Origin: Deltaproteobacteria bacterium UBA5754
Lineage (GTDB): Bacteria > Desulfobacterota > Dissulfuribacteria > Dissulfuribacterales > UBA5754
Assembly (NCBI GenBank): GCA_002419025.1
Contig: DIFG01000063.1
Coordinates: 34,779-53,135, forward strand
DNA length: 18,357 nt
Direction of reading: 5' to 3'
Shown here: positions 7,462 to 14,366 of the stretch, in pieces
How the letters are laid out: the number at the start of each line of letters is the position of its first letter
How positions within the stretch are numbered: the first letter of the stretch is position 1
Notes under the pieces: model-generated
What the model saw: the letters and a program-made list of their open reading frames with translations, nothing else
Databases searched by the model: none
Told to the model about the DNA's origin: nothing
Program-made: the position numbers and the translations under genes

Positions 7462-7488
7462 ATTACTATAGCCCCCTATCTTTGTCAA
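7462..7488 (-). promoter_or_regulatory. Putative promoter for dsrC
   Basis: On the minus strand TTGACA (7488-7483) is a perfect -35. Candidate -10 hexamers downstream are AGTAAT at 15-bp spacing (7467-7462) or TATAGT at 12 bp, neither ideal. Its place between the ycaO terminator-like palindrome and dsrC supports a separate transcript. Confidence 0.4.
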
Positions 7489-7571
7489 GCATTCATTGAG
7501 TAGATTTTCACATCCGGCTATCTCCATGTTCCTTTATCCTTATGGAGTCATCATAAAAGATGAGAAGGATA

Positions 7572-7601
7572 GAAAAAAATGAATCATGATTCATTTTTTT
7601 C
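7572..7601. terminator. Perfect 30-bp palindrome overlapping the ycaO stop codon
   Basis: The 15-base half-site TGATTCATTTTTTTC (7587-7601) is preceded by its exact reverse complement (7572-7586). On the minus strand the stop TGA of ycaO lies in the centre, and the final T7 run gives a hairpin with a U-tract. The same is true on the other strand, so it can act as a bidirectional terminator. The stem is AT-rich, so efficiency is uncertain. Confidence 0.55.
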
Positions 7602-9317
7602 GAGAAGTTCTGCCAGGTGTTCCCGCGCCCATGGGATGTCAGGATCCAGTTCGAGGGCCATCTCGTACCAGTGGATAGCCGGTCCGTTCAGCCCGAGGGC
7701 TCGAAGATTGCTTGCGATGTTTGCATAGTCGATGCCCGAGCCCGGGTCAAGGGAAACGGCCTTTTCGAAGGCCGCAATAGCCTCATAGTGTCGCCCTGTC
7801 CGGTAACGACAGTATCCGAGGAGGTTGTATGCCTCCTTGAGTCCGGGATCGAGTTCTATGGACGTCAAAAGCGCACGTTCCGCTTCGGTGAAATCCCCGG
7901 AGATCCGGAGGCAGTTTCCGATGTTGCAGAAAATGCGGGCCTTTTCCCTTGGCAGTTCGGTGAGGGAGGCGGCCAGACGGTGCCACTGAAGGGCGGACAG
8001 GGGATCCCCGGAGTTTTCGTGGAGGAGTCCCCTGTAGTAAGGGATGTCCGGGCGGCCAGGGAACGCGGCGTCGAATTCCTCGAGTAGGAAGGACGCTGCA
8101 ACCGGGTTCGGACATGAGCAGGCGAGGCGTGCTGCGTGGGAGATGCAATCCACGTCCCGTGTGCGCTCGCGGAACCGGTTTCCCGGGATGACCACATATG
8201 CGCATGGGATCCCGAGACCGGGGTGGGTTATGTCCACCACATAGGTGGATAGGCCCTGAAATGCAAGGGCCGAGGCGGCTCTCTCGATCTCTATCAAGAA
8301 ATTCATGGAGTCTATGGAGGGCAATTCCTGAATGGGTACGGTCACAGCGGTTTCCGTAAGGAGCGCGGCCTCCTCAAGGGTCCGGTATTTAGGAAGGCCG
8401 CACTCCATGTAACTCCCGTCCGTGTCGAAGTCGCCGGCGAGCTGGGCTACCTCGGTGAGGGCCCGAATCGCTGCCCGTTCAGGGTGCGGCGCCGTCCCGG
8501 CGGTGGAGACGATCTCGCTCATTGCAGGAAAGGTCGCGGGGTCCCATGCAATCGCACCTACTGTTGGGATCCCCATGCCGAGGCTGAAATCCTTGAGTAC
8601 CACATGGACCCCTGCTGAACGGTACCTTTCGAGAAGGGAGCGGGAGACAGGATTTTCGATGCTTGCTGGGTCGATCGTAGGTGTCCTGATTCCATTTTCT
8701 GCGATGAGAGAAGAGACGTGTCTTTCCACGACCTCACATAGGGCCTGAACGGCGGCCTCCTCGAGGGTGTTCCCCGCGGCGGATCCATTGTATTCATTGA
8801 TGGTCCAGAACCAGGACCAGGGGAGAAAGACCGTCTTTTTCTGGATGGGAGCGTATGCAGGGACCCAGGAAAGGGGAATCCGGGAAAGGATCGAGATCAG
8901 GCGCAAAACCGCTTCCTGCCCGAATGCACCGGGAGGAAGCGATGACAGGATCTCTTCAAAGGGGATGGCGGCTTCTCCCAATTCATCGAGTGTTTGGATG
9001 TTATGGGGACGGGCCGCGAAACTGAAGACGCTGAACCGCTCGACGAGCTCCATGACGGCGCTCGCCTCGGCCTGTTCCGGGGTCGCCCCCTTTCCCATCT
9101 GTTTGTGGGCCCCTGTGATGCCCCGGGCGAACGGGGAGTAGCGACTCGCATAGACGGGTATTCCGAGGCGCCCGGAGTCGATCCTCCTGACTTCCTCGAC
9201 GAGGGGTGTGTCGAACCGCTCCAAGAGGTTTCGAACCCGTGCCAGGGTGAGTTCAGGCGGGACGGCCTTGTCGTAAGAGGCCCCTGATTCCTTGAAACTG
9301 TCCTGTAAAGATGCCAT
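7584..9317 (-). CDS. YcaO-domain protein with C-terminal TPR repeats
   Basis: The 577-residue cytosolic protein has two parts. Residues ~50-400 form a YcaO domain. Its ATP/Mg-binding helices appear as GKGATPEQAEASAVMELVER (about 76-95), AGNTLEEAAVQALCEVVER (about 181-199) and PHPERAAIRALTEV (about 282-295), each carrying the ExxxE/ExxER acid and arginine pattern. Residues ~425-575 form at least three TPR units, for example ALLTSIELDPGLKEAYNLLG, AFEKAVSLDPGS and WYEMALELDPDI. YcaO enzymes phosphorylate peptide amides and form azolines, thioamides or macroamidines; E. coli YcaO supports RimO. The substrate here is unknown, and the TPR region may recruit the target protein. It lies 184 nt upstream of dsrC on the same strand, and both lie between inverted repeats, suggesting a sulfur-related role (inference). 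The start ATG 9317 has no good Shine-Dalgarno. Confidence 0.9.
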   Translation of the reverse strand: MASLQDSFKESGASYDKAVPPELTLARVRNLLERFDTPLVEEVRRIDSGRLGIPVYASRYSPFARGITGAHKQMGKGATPEQAEASAVMELVERFSVFSFAARPHNIQTLDELGEAAIPFEEILSSLPPGAFGQEAVLRLISILSRIPLSWVPAYAPIQKKTVFLPWSWFWTINEYNGSAAGNTLEEAAVQALCEVVERHVSSLIAENGIRTPTIDPASIENPVSRSLLERYRSAGVHVVLKDFSLGMGIPTVGAIAWDPATFPAMSEIVSTAGTAPHPERAAIRALTEVAQLAGDFDTDGSYMECGLPKYRTLEEAALLTETAVTVPIQELPSIDSMNFLIEIERAASALAFQGLSTYVVDITHPGLGIPCAYVVIPGNRFRERTRDVDCISHAARLACSCPNPVAASFLLEEFDAAFPGRPDIPYYRGLLHENSGDPLSALQWHRLAASLTELPREKARIFCNIGNCLRISGDFTEAERALLTSIELDPGLKEAYNLLGYCRYRTGRHYEAIAAFEKAVSLDPGSGIDYANIASNLRALGLNGPAIHWYEMALELDPDIPWAREHLAELLEKNES

Positions 9318-9597
9318 GATAGGTGGTATTCTGTCTATTGTGATTTTTTTTTACAATACTCCATTTATTGTTTGGGCTCACGGCCCCAGGGGAGGATGGG
9401 ATCCCGAAACAATACGGACGCCTCGGCACATGGGGTGTGGATCGGGCTGCCAAAACTCTATTCTGATCCCGCTGAAAAAGCCCGATCTGCGGCGTTGCTT
9501 CAATTTTCCAGTCCATGCGGCGTACGCTAAGTACGTCTCATTCCTGGAAAATTTCGCGCCTTGCATCTCGGGCTTTTTGAGCGGGATCAGATTTTAA
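9316..9597 (+). pseudogene. Possible remnant of a small secreted protein, interrupted by repeat copy B
   Basis: The frame from ATG 9316 begins with a signal-peptide-like stretch (MIGGILSIVIFFYNT, then VWAHGPRGGWDPE). After some 50 residues it runs into repeat copy B, where the remaining codons are clearly repeat sequence. The start codon overlaps the divergent ycaO start. It may be a gene truncated by repeat insertion or a chance frame. Only the N-terminal ~49 codons (to 9463) could be original. Confidence 0.25.
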
Positions 9598-9616
9598 GGT
9601 TTTTTGCAGTGCGATC
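9464..9616 (-). repeat. 153-bp foldback repeat, copy B (inverted relative to copy A)
   Basis: The reverse complement matches copy A (6837-6989) with only scattered differences over its whole length, including the long foldback (9464-9589) and the ~27-bp shared flank. A and B are in opposite orientation and bracket the ycaO-dsrC block. In both, the same flank faces outward toward a neighbouring gene: the FG-GAP gene for A and the PAP2 gene for B. Here the flank includes the AAGG used as the PAP2 ribosome-binding site and its GTG start. Confidence 0.85.
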
Positions 9617-10295
9617 ATTCTTTTGTACCCATCTTTTGCGTCCGGATAGCTTTTTGGTCTTGGCGGCCGCCTTGCTCTTTACCCTCTTTCCAGGTCTGGA
9701 CCTGGCGATCTCGGGCCTTTTTTACGATCCCGAAATGGGGTTCTTCCTGAAGGATTCGCCCATTGTCATTGTTGTGTACCGGGGGACGCCCTTTTTACTC
9801 GCCTTTTCTGTGATCCTCGCCATTGTTTCCCTGGTCAGGAGATATGAGCGGGATGGTCTTGCCCGTGCCTTCCGCCCGTTCATCTTCATCTTATTCGTCT
9901 ATCTCCTCGGGCCGGGGCTCCTGATCAACGGGGTGCTCAAGGACCACTGGGACCGGGCCCGTCCGAGGCAGGTGGCTGAGTTCGGTGGCACTGCCTCCTT
10001 TACTCCGGCCCTCCTGCCCTCAGATCAATGCGAAAGGAACTGTTCCTTTGCAAGCGGGCATGCCTCGGTCGGGTTTGCCCTGATGGCCTTTGCCGAGGTC
10101 TTTCCCGGCTTTCGTCCCTTCTGGATGGGGGCGGGGATCGTCATGGGATCGGTCATCGGATTCGTTCGGGTCGTCCAGGGCGGACATTTTCCGAGCGACG
10201 TGGTCTTTTCGGGCCTGATCGTATGGTTTACGATCCGTTCTCTCCGATGGATCCTGAGAGATCTTCATCGCACGCGAGGTCCTGATGACGGCTGA
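9609..10295 (+). CDS. PAP2-family membrane phosphatase (lipid phosphatase type)
   Basis: The 228-residue inner-membrane protein has about six hydrophobic segments and the three phosphatase motifs in order: KDHWDRARP (residues 111-119, KX6RP), FASGH (147-151, PSGH variant) and the RVVQGGHFPSD block with nucleophile His193 (SRxxxxxHxxxD variant). Family members dephosphorylate undecaprenyl pyrophosphate, phosphatidylglycerophosphate or lipid A phosphates in the periplasmic leaflet; which one cannot be told here. There is no ATG near the expected start. I chose GTG 9609 because AAGG lies 8 nt upstream. A longer TTG frame from 9561 would only add codons of the repeat. The stop overlaps the aminopeptidase start by 11 nt. 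Confidence 0.85.
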   Translation: MRSFFCTHLLRPDSFLVLAAALLFTLFPGLDLAISGLFYDPEMGFFLKDSPIVIVVYRGTPFLLAFSVILAIVSLVRRYERDGLARAFRPFIFILFVYLLGPGLLINGVLKDHWDRARPRQVAEFGGTASFTPALLPSDQCERNCSFASGHASVGFALMAFAEVFPGFRPFWMGAGIVMGSVIGFVRVVQGGHFPSDVVFSGLIVWFTIRSLRWILRDLHRTRGPDDG

Positions 10296-11388
10296 ATTCC
10301 CTGCATATTCCATTCGTCTTGGGCGTGTTCGCGCTGTCATTCGGGCCCGAAGGCTCCATGCCCTGCTTGTCACGTGCCCTGAGAACAGGCGCTTCTTAAG
10401 CGGTTTCACCGCCGAGGACGCAGGAATCGCCGAGTCCTCCGGGGCCCTTTTCATCACGCGCCGCGAGGCCGTCCTCGTCACGGACGGGAGGTACGGGACC
10501 CAGGCCCGAGAAGAGGCGCGGGGGTGGGCGGTCCGCATCCACAAGAAAGGGATCCCCCACGAGGTCGCCGCCCTTGCCTCGGAATGCGGGGTGCGGCGTC
10601 TCGGATACGAACCCCGCTATCTCACCTGCCACGCCCTCGACTGCATCAAAAAACGTCTGCCGAACGGGGAGTTCATCCCGACTGGGGAGGTGGTCGCGGG
10701 GATGCGTTCCGTAAAGGATGCAGCAGAGCTCGAGGCCATCAACCGGGCGATTCGGGCGGCCGAGGACGTCTTTGGCCAGGTCCATTCCGAGATTCGTCCG
10801 GGCATGACCGAGAAGGAGATCGCATGGAGGATCCTCGCCGGGCTCTTTGCCGTCTCCGAGGGGCCGTCATTCCCTCCCATTGTGGCATCCGGGCCCAACG
10901 CGGCCCTTCCCCACGCGGTCCCTACGGATAGGGCCGTCCGGGAGGGGGAGCCCATCATCATCGACATGGGGGCCAGGGTGGACGGCTACTGTTCCGACAT
11001 GACACGGACGGTCTTTCTCGGGGCGCCCGATCCCGCCATGAGGGAGATCTACCGGTTGGTCCGCACGGCGCAGCGTGCGGCCGAAGATGCCCTGCGGGCG
11101 GGCATTACCGGACGGGAGGCGGACAGGACGGCGCGCGAGATCATCACCACAGGGGGCCATGGGGACCGGTTCATCCATGCCCTCGGACATGGTGTCGGGC
11201 TTGCGGTACACGAGTCACCCCGGCTTTCTCCCCGTGAGAGGCGGGTGCTCAGGCCGGGAATGGTGGTGACCGTGGAGCCGGGGATCTATCTGCCAGGTGT
11301 GGGCGGAGTGAGGCTTGAGGACATGGTACTCATCCAGGAGGGCGGGGCGAGGGTGCTTTCCAGGAATGACTGGTACTATGACTGGTGA
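10285..11388 (+). CDS. M24 metallopeptidase, Xaa-Pro aminopeptidase/dipeptidase type
   Basis: The 367-residue cytosolic enzyme has a creatinase-type N-terminal domain (residues ~1-130) and a pita-bread catalytic domain. All five metal ligands can be seen: Asp227 (IIDMGA), Asp238 (YCSDMTRT), His302 (ALGHGVG), Glu331 (VEPGIY) and Glu345 (RLEDMV). It would remove N-terminal residues before proline or cleave Xaa-Pro dipeptides. Length and motifs match the PepP/PepQ group closely; the exact specificity is not determined. The start ATG overlaps the PAP2 stop by 11 nt, and its own stop overlaps the tatC start by 11 nt, so the three genes form a translationally coupled operon. Confidence 0.93.
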   Translation: MTAEFPAYSIRLGRVRAVIRARRLHALLVTCPENRRFLSGFTAEDAGIAESSGALFITRREAVLVTDGRYGTQAREEARGWAVRIHKKGIPHEVAALASECGVRRLGYEPRYLTCHALDCIKKRLPNGEFIPTGEVVAGMRSVKDAAELEAINRAIRAAEDVFGQVHSEIRPGMTEKEIAWRILAGLFAVSEGPSFPPIVASGPNAALPHAVPTDRAVREGEPIIIDMGARVDGYCSDMTRTVFLGAPDPAMREIYRLVRTAQRAAEDALRAGITGREADRTAREIITTGGHGDRFIHALGHGVGLAVHESPRLSPRERRVLRPGMVVTVEPGIYLPGVGGVRLEDMVLIQEGGARVLSRNDWYYDW

Positions 11389-12118
11389 AGAAGCCCTCAC
11401 CCTGACGGACCACCTTAGGGAGCTCCGTTCCCGTCTCATCTTTTCCCTCTCCGCAACTGCTATTGCATCCGTCCTTGCCTATGCGGTCATCGAACCAGTC
11501 TTTGCAGCCTTTGCCCGCCCCCTTCTTGACGTGCTTCCCCCTGGGACGACTTTCATCTTCATGTCCTACCCCGAGGCCTTTTTCACCTACATGAAGCTCT
11601 CCGTCGCGTGTGGGATATTTCTCGCAAGCCCTGTCATCCTCTATCACATCTGGGCCTTTGTCGCGCCAGGCCTCTATGCCCACGAACAAAGGGTCCTCCT
11701 GCTCCTCGTCTTTTCTTCGTCTGTCTTTTTCATTGCCGGCGGGCTCTTCGGGTATTTTGTCGTCTTTCCCGCCGCCTTTCGATTCCTTGCCGGATACACG
11801 GGCGAAAACCTGAGACTTCTGCCGAGCGTGAGCGATTACGTCACCCTGATCATTCGACTCCTTCTGGGTTTCGGATTCGCCTTTGAACTTCCTGTGGCCC
11901 TCACCCTCCTCGGCTGGATGGGGCTTGTAGACTCGCGCGCCATGCGACGCAATCGCAAGTACGCCCTGCTTGCCGCCTTTTTCATCGGGGCCATCCTGAC
12001 GCCGACGCCCGACATCCTGAACCAGACCCTCCTCGCCCTTCCCGTCTATCTCCTCTACGAGGTGAGCATCCTGACCGTTGGGATCGTGGGAAGGCGAATT
12101 CAAAAAAACGAATCTTGA
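11378..12118 (+). CDS. tatC: Twin-arginine translocase subunit TatC
   Basis: The 246-residue inner-membrane protein has six transmembrane helices and is the receptor for twin-arginine signal peptides. Conserved features are the cytoplasmic N-terminal HLRELRSRL, the first periplasmic loop (LPPGTTFIFMSYPEAFFTY), the ILYHIWAFVAPGLYAHEQR block and LFGYFVVFP. The helix-5/6 loop reads ILTPTPDILNQ, the position of the family's LTPPDxxSQ. I chose ATG 11378 by analogy with the upstream overlap: both junctions are 11 nt (ATGAC..TGA). ATG 11366, twelve bases earlier, is also possible. No tatA/tatB is present in the window. No terminator follows, and a promoter-like sequence starts at the stop codon. Confidence 0.94.
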   Translation: MTGEEALTLTDHLRELRSRLIFSLSATAIASVLAYAVIEPVFAAFARPLLDVLPPGTTFIFMSYPEAFFTYMKLSVACGIFLASPVILYHIWAFVAPGLYAHEQRVLLLLVFSSSVFFIAGGLFGYFVVFPAAFRFLAGYTGENLRLLPSVSDYVTLIIRLLLGFGFAFELPVALTLLGWMGLVDSRAMRRNRKYALLAAFFIGAILTPTPDILNQTLLALPVYLLYEVSILTVGIVGRRIQKNES

Positions 12119-12144
12119 CAGGATTTGACGGATTTATCTATGAT
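12115..12144 (+). promoter_or_regulatory. Putative promoter upstream of the integrase region
   Basis: A perfect -35 (TTGACA, 12115-12120) overlaps the tatC stop. It is followed at 18-bp spacing by TATGAT (12139-12144), a good -10. It would give an ~300-nt leader before the integrase reading frame. Confidence 0.4.
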
Positions 12145-12453
12145 GCAAAAATAAAGGTTGGCCTATTAATACTATTAGCCGAAAGAATAGATTTGACATA
12201 GTCTAAAATGTGGATTGCCACAGCTATAAAAAGCCACATTATAGAGATGAGATAATTGATTGCTAAGACATTGCTTTTTGGTGGTGGAAGTATATTGATA
12301 TCCCTCCATTTGATTACACGACCTTGCCCGGCCGCACAATAAATCTGTCCCCTTTCTCTCTCTTTTTTATATTGACGTGCAATTTCAAATGAACTACAGA
12401 TATTCTTGTTAAAAGCAAGCTCATGGTCCTATTCCTAAAGGAATTTTTTATCC
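12119..12453. other. Intergenic region between tatC and the integrase
   Basis: Base composition drops sharply here, marking the edge of the integron. The region holds a 10-bp inverted repeat (TAAAATGTGG at 12204-12213 and CCACATTATA at 12234-12243, one mismatch). It also holds a TTGACG/TACAGA pair at 12372/12395 that could be a weaker promoter. On the minus strand at 12338-12355 it reads AAAGGGGACAGATTTATT, a motif I recall as frequent next to REP-associated Y1 transposases; no transposase is present. A minus-strand open stretch of about 60 codons with one hydrophobic segment crosses 12145-12340 but has no usable start. Confidence 0.5.
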
Positions 12454-12794
12454 ATGGTAATGCTCTCGATTCAACAGAACATATTAGCCAAATTCAACGA
12501 AGTCTTGCAACAACGTGCAGTTCCTGAGTCCTTCCCCCCCCCATTACAGGAAATGGCTTCGTTATTTTCTGGATTTTTGCAGAAAATATCCACCTCCCGA
12601 CGCCAAATCGGAACAGGTTCGCTTATTCATCGAAAAACTGCGGAGCAAAAAAACAAACCCCGCGGCAATGCACCCAAGCCGCACACGCGATATCCCTTTT
12701 TTTCGAAACGCAACAGCCAAAAAACCATTCTGATCCCATACCAGTTGAGGCAAAACCTCATCCTGCTTCCCACCCAACGCCCTCTCCACCCAAG
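12454..12794 (+). pseudogene. intI: N-terminal extension of the integron integrase, broken by two +1 frameshifts
   Basis: Three frames together give a continuous second SAM-like DNA-binding domain. Frame 1 from ATG 12454 reads to AVPESF. Frame 2 then continues HYRKWLRYFLDFCRKYPP to FIEKLRSKK, and frame 3 continues QTPRQCTQAAHAISLFFE into the intact core. The switches fall exactly in a C9 run (12534-12542) and an A7 run (12647-12653). Removing one base from each gives an uninterrupted ~481-residue protein of the size and organisation common for Desulfobacterota IntI-like recombinases. These may be true mutations or homopolymer sequencing errors. AAAGGA lies about 12 nt before the start. Confidence 0.75.
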
Positions 12795-13901
12795 GTGCAA
12801 GCGGCAAAAGGCGCCCTTGCCCCAGACGTTGAGATCCCGGTTGATATATCGTCGCCGGCAGTTGCGGAGCAGACCGCTTTGTTCAGTTCTCAGGGAAGAA
12901 ATCGCTATAACGAATGGCGATGTATGGAGAAATCGAAATCACCGGCATGTGATCGAGCCATTGAAAAACTTGCCGCTGAGATCAAAACCAGGCACTATTC
13001 CCGAAAAACCCTTAAAACATATGCGGATTGGGCTCGCAAATTTCAACGTTATCTGTGCGACAAACCGCCGGATAAGCTTTCCCCTGCGGATGTGAAAGAA
13101 TACCTCACCTATTTGGCGGTTAAATGCCGCGTCGCCTCTTCAACTCAGAACCAGGCTTTTAATGCCTTGCTGTTTCTCTTTCGCCATGTCTTTCAGAAAG
13201 ACTTTGGCGATCAACGCGATGTCCCCCGTGCAAAAAAATCAAAATACATCCCTGTGGTTCTCTCCCGGTCGGAAATAGACGCAATCATCAGCCGCCTTGA
13301 ATATCCATTTGATATCGTTGTCAGTTTGCTCTATAGCTGCGGTCTTCGTCTTTTTGAGTGTCTCAGCCTTCGAGTCCAAAATTTTAATTTTGACGAGAGG
13401 ATATTGACGGTGCACGGCAAGGGTGACAAAGACCGAACCGTTCCTCTTCCAGAACTCCTCATCCCGAAATTACAAATCCAGTTGGCGGCGGTGAGCAAAC
13501 TCCATGACAAGGACTTGGCGGCAGGCTATGCCGGAGTATTTCTCGTCGACTCACTGGAAAAGAAATATCCAGCCGCTGCCAGGGATTTCATCTGGCAGTG
13601 GTTTTTCCCGCAAAAAGAACTGACTCCAATACCGGGCACATCAGAACATAGACGCTATCACTTGCACGAAACCCAGGTTCAAGAGGCATTGAAAAAGGCA
13701 GCAAGGATGGCAAAACTCACAAAACGCGTTAAATCGCATATTTTTCGGCACAGTTTCGCTACGCATCTTTTACAGGCGAATTACGACATACGGACGATTC
13801 AGACAATGCTGGGGCATGCTGACGTGAGAACAACGATGATATATACGCATTGCATACCAAGTAAGACGGCAAAAGAGGCAAAAAGCCCACTTGATTTTTA
13901 A
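12795..13901 (+). CDS. intI: Integron integrase (IntI-type tyrosine recombinase), catalytic core intact
   Basis: It catalyses attI x attC and attC x attC recombination to capture and shuffle cassettes. Numbered from GTG 12795, the catalytic residues are Arg185 (GLRLFECL), Lys209 (HGKGDKDR), His315 and Arg318 (HIFRHSFATH), His341 (LGHADV) and Tyr350 (MIYTHC). The IntI-specific insertion that separates integron integrases from XerC/D is present: KKYPAAARDFIWQWFFPQ followed by RYHLHETQVQEALKKAAR. The SAM-like core domain starts near AIEKLAAEIKTRHYSRKTLKTY. The GTG at 12795 is probably an internal codon of the longer frameshifted gene. ATG 12924 would give a 325-residue protein close to classical IntI length, so a functional core may still be made. 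The C-terminus SPLDF is typical of Desulfobacterota homologues. Confidence 0.92.
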   Translation: MQAAKGALAPDVEIPVDISSPAVAEQTALFSSQGRNRYNEWRCMEKSKSPACDRAIEKLAAEIKTRHYSRKTLKTYADWARKFQRYLCDKPPDKLSPADVKEYLTYLAVKCRVASSTQNQAFNALLFLFRHVFQKDFGDQRDVPRAKKSKYIPVVLSRSEIDAIISRLEYPFDIVVSLLYSCGLRLFECLSLRVQNFNFDERILTVHGKGDKDRTVPLPELLIPKLQIQLAAVSKLHDKDLAAGYAGVFLVDSLEKKYPAAARDFIWQWFFPQKELTPIPGTSEHRRYHLHETQVQEALKKAARMAKLTKRVKSHIFRHSFATHLLQANYDIRTIQTMLGHADVRTTMIYTHCIPSKTAKEAKSPLDF

Positions 13902-13957
13902 TGAAATACAATGATGAAAAATATAATTATAAAACCGGCATGTTTTTTGCATTTATA

Positions 13958-14017
13958 GCTAATACCCATTTTCGCGTATTAGTCAGAAAGAACCGTTTAG
14001 CTAATAACTTGTTAGGC
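13958..14017 (+). other. attI-like primary recombination site
   Basis: The region between the intI stop and the first cassette contains three related integrase-binding-like boxes: GCTAATAC (13958-13965), its inverted form GTATTAG (13976-13982) and GCTAATAA (14000-14007). The last, with GTTAGGC (14011-14017), makes an L/R simple site. The crossover would fall after G14011. The boundary is confirmed because GTTAGGC complements the GCCTAAC box at the end of the first cassette. No clear cassette promoter is visible in this stretch; read-through from intI is possible. Confidence 0.7.
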
Positions 14018-14048
14018 TCGCGGCGTGAATTGAAAGAGGGTGATTCAA

Positions 14049-14366
14049 ATGGCAACAACAAGTGAAGTGGTGGGAAAATGCAAAGCGGCTCTTGAAAGCC
14101 ATTATGGTTCTCAACTCAAGGGTCTGATTCTGTATGGGTCTGTAGCACGCAACCAAGCTGATTCAATGAGTGACATTGATTTGCTTGTTTTGTTAACCAA
14201 ACCCTTTGACTATTTTTCAGAACTGCGCCAAGTTATAGATGTGCTGTATCCCATCCAATTAGAATCAGAGCAACTTATTTCTGCCAAACCCGTTCCTCCG
14301 GATGAATTTGAGCGTGGAAGTATTCAACTCTATCGAAACGCAAAACGGGAAGGGATACTGGTATGA
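14049..14366 (+). CDS. MNT-type minimal nucleotidyltransferase (antitoxin-like)
   Basis: The 105-residue protein has the pol-beta-type nucleotidyltransferase signature GSVARNQADSMSDIDLLVLL (G-S, then the two catalytic acids of DID) at about residues 31-50, and little else. Proteins of this kind pair with HEPN proteins in type VII-like toxin-antitoxin modules, where MntA inactivates the HEPN toxin by adding AMP. The start ATG 14049 has GAGGG 8 nt upstream; an earlier GTG 14040 is not needed. The stop overlaps the next start as ATGA, so the pair is translationally coupled. It is the first cassette after attI, the position expected to be best expressed. Confidence 0.88.
   Translation: MATTSEVVGKCKAALESHYGSQLKGLILYGSVARNQADSMSDIDLLVLLTKPFDYFSELRQVIDVLYPIQLESEQLISAKPVPPDEFERGSIQLYRNAKREGILV

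Noticed and set aside
9561..9608. TTG start for the PAP2 gene inside the repeat
   Set aside because: The added residues are only a translation of the repeat element; GTG 9609 has a proper AAGG at 8-nt spacing.
6837..9616. Composite transposon with transposase
   Set aside because: No transposase gene lies between or beside the repeats; they can only be called non-autonomous repeats.
11330..12103. 257-codon minus-strand frame opposite tatC
   Set aside because: It is a shadow of tatC with an abnormal charged, low-complexity composition.
12454..13095. A 213-residue open frame covering the integrase start
   Set aside because: After the C9 run it is the wrong frame of the integrase gene; only its first ~27 codons are real coding sequence.
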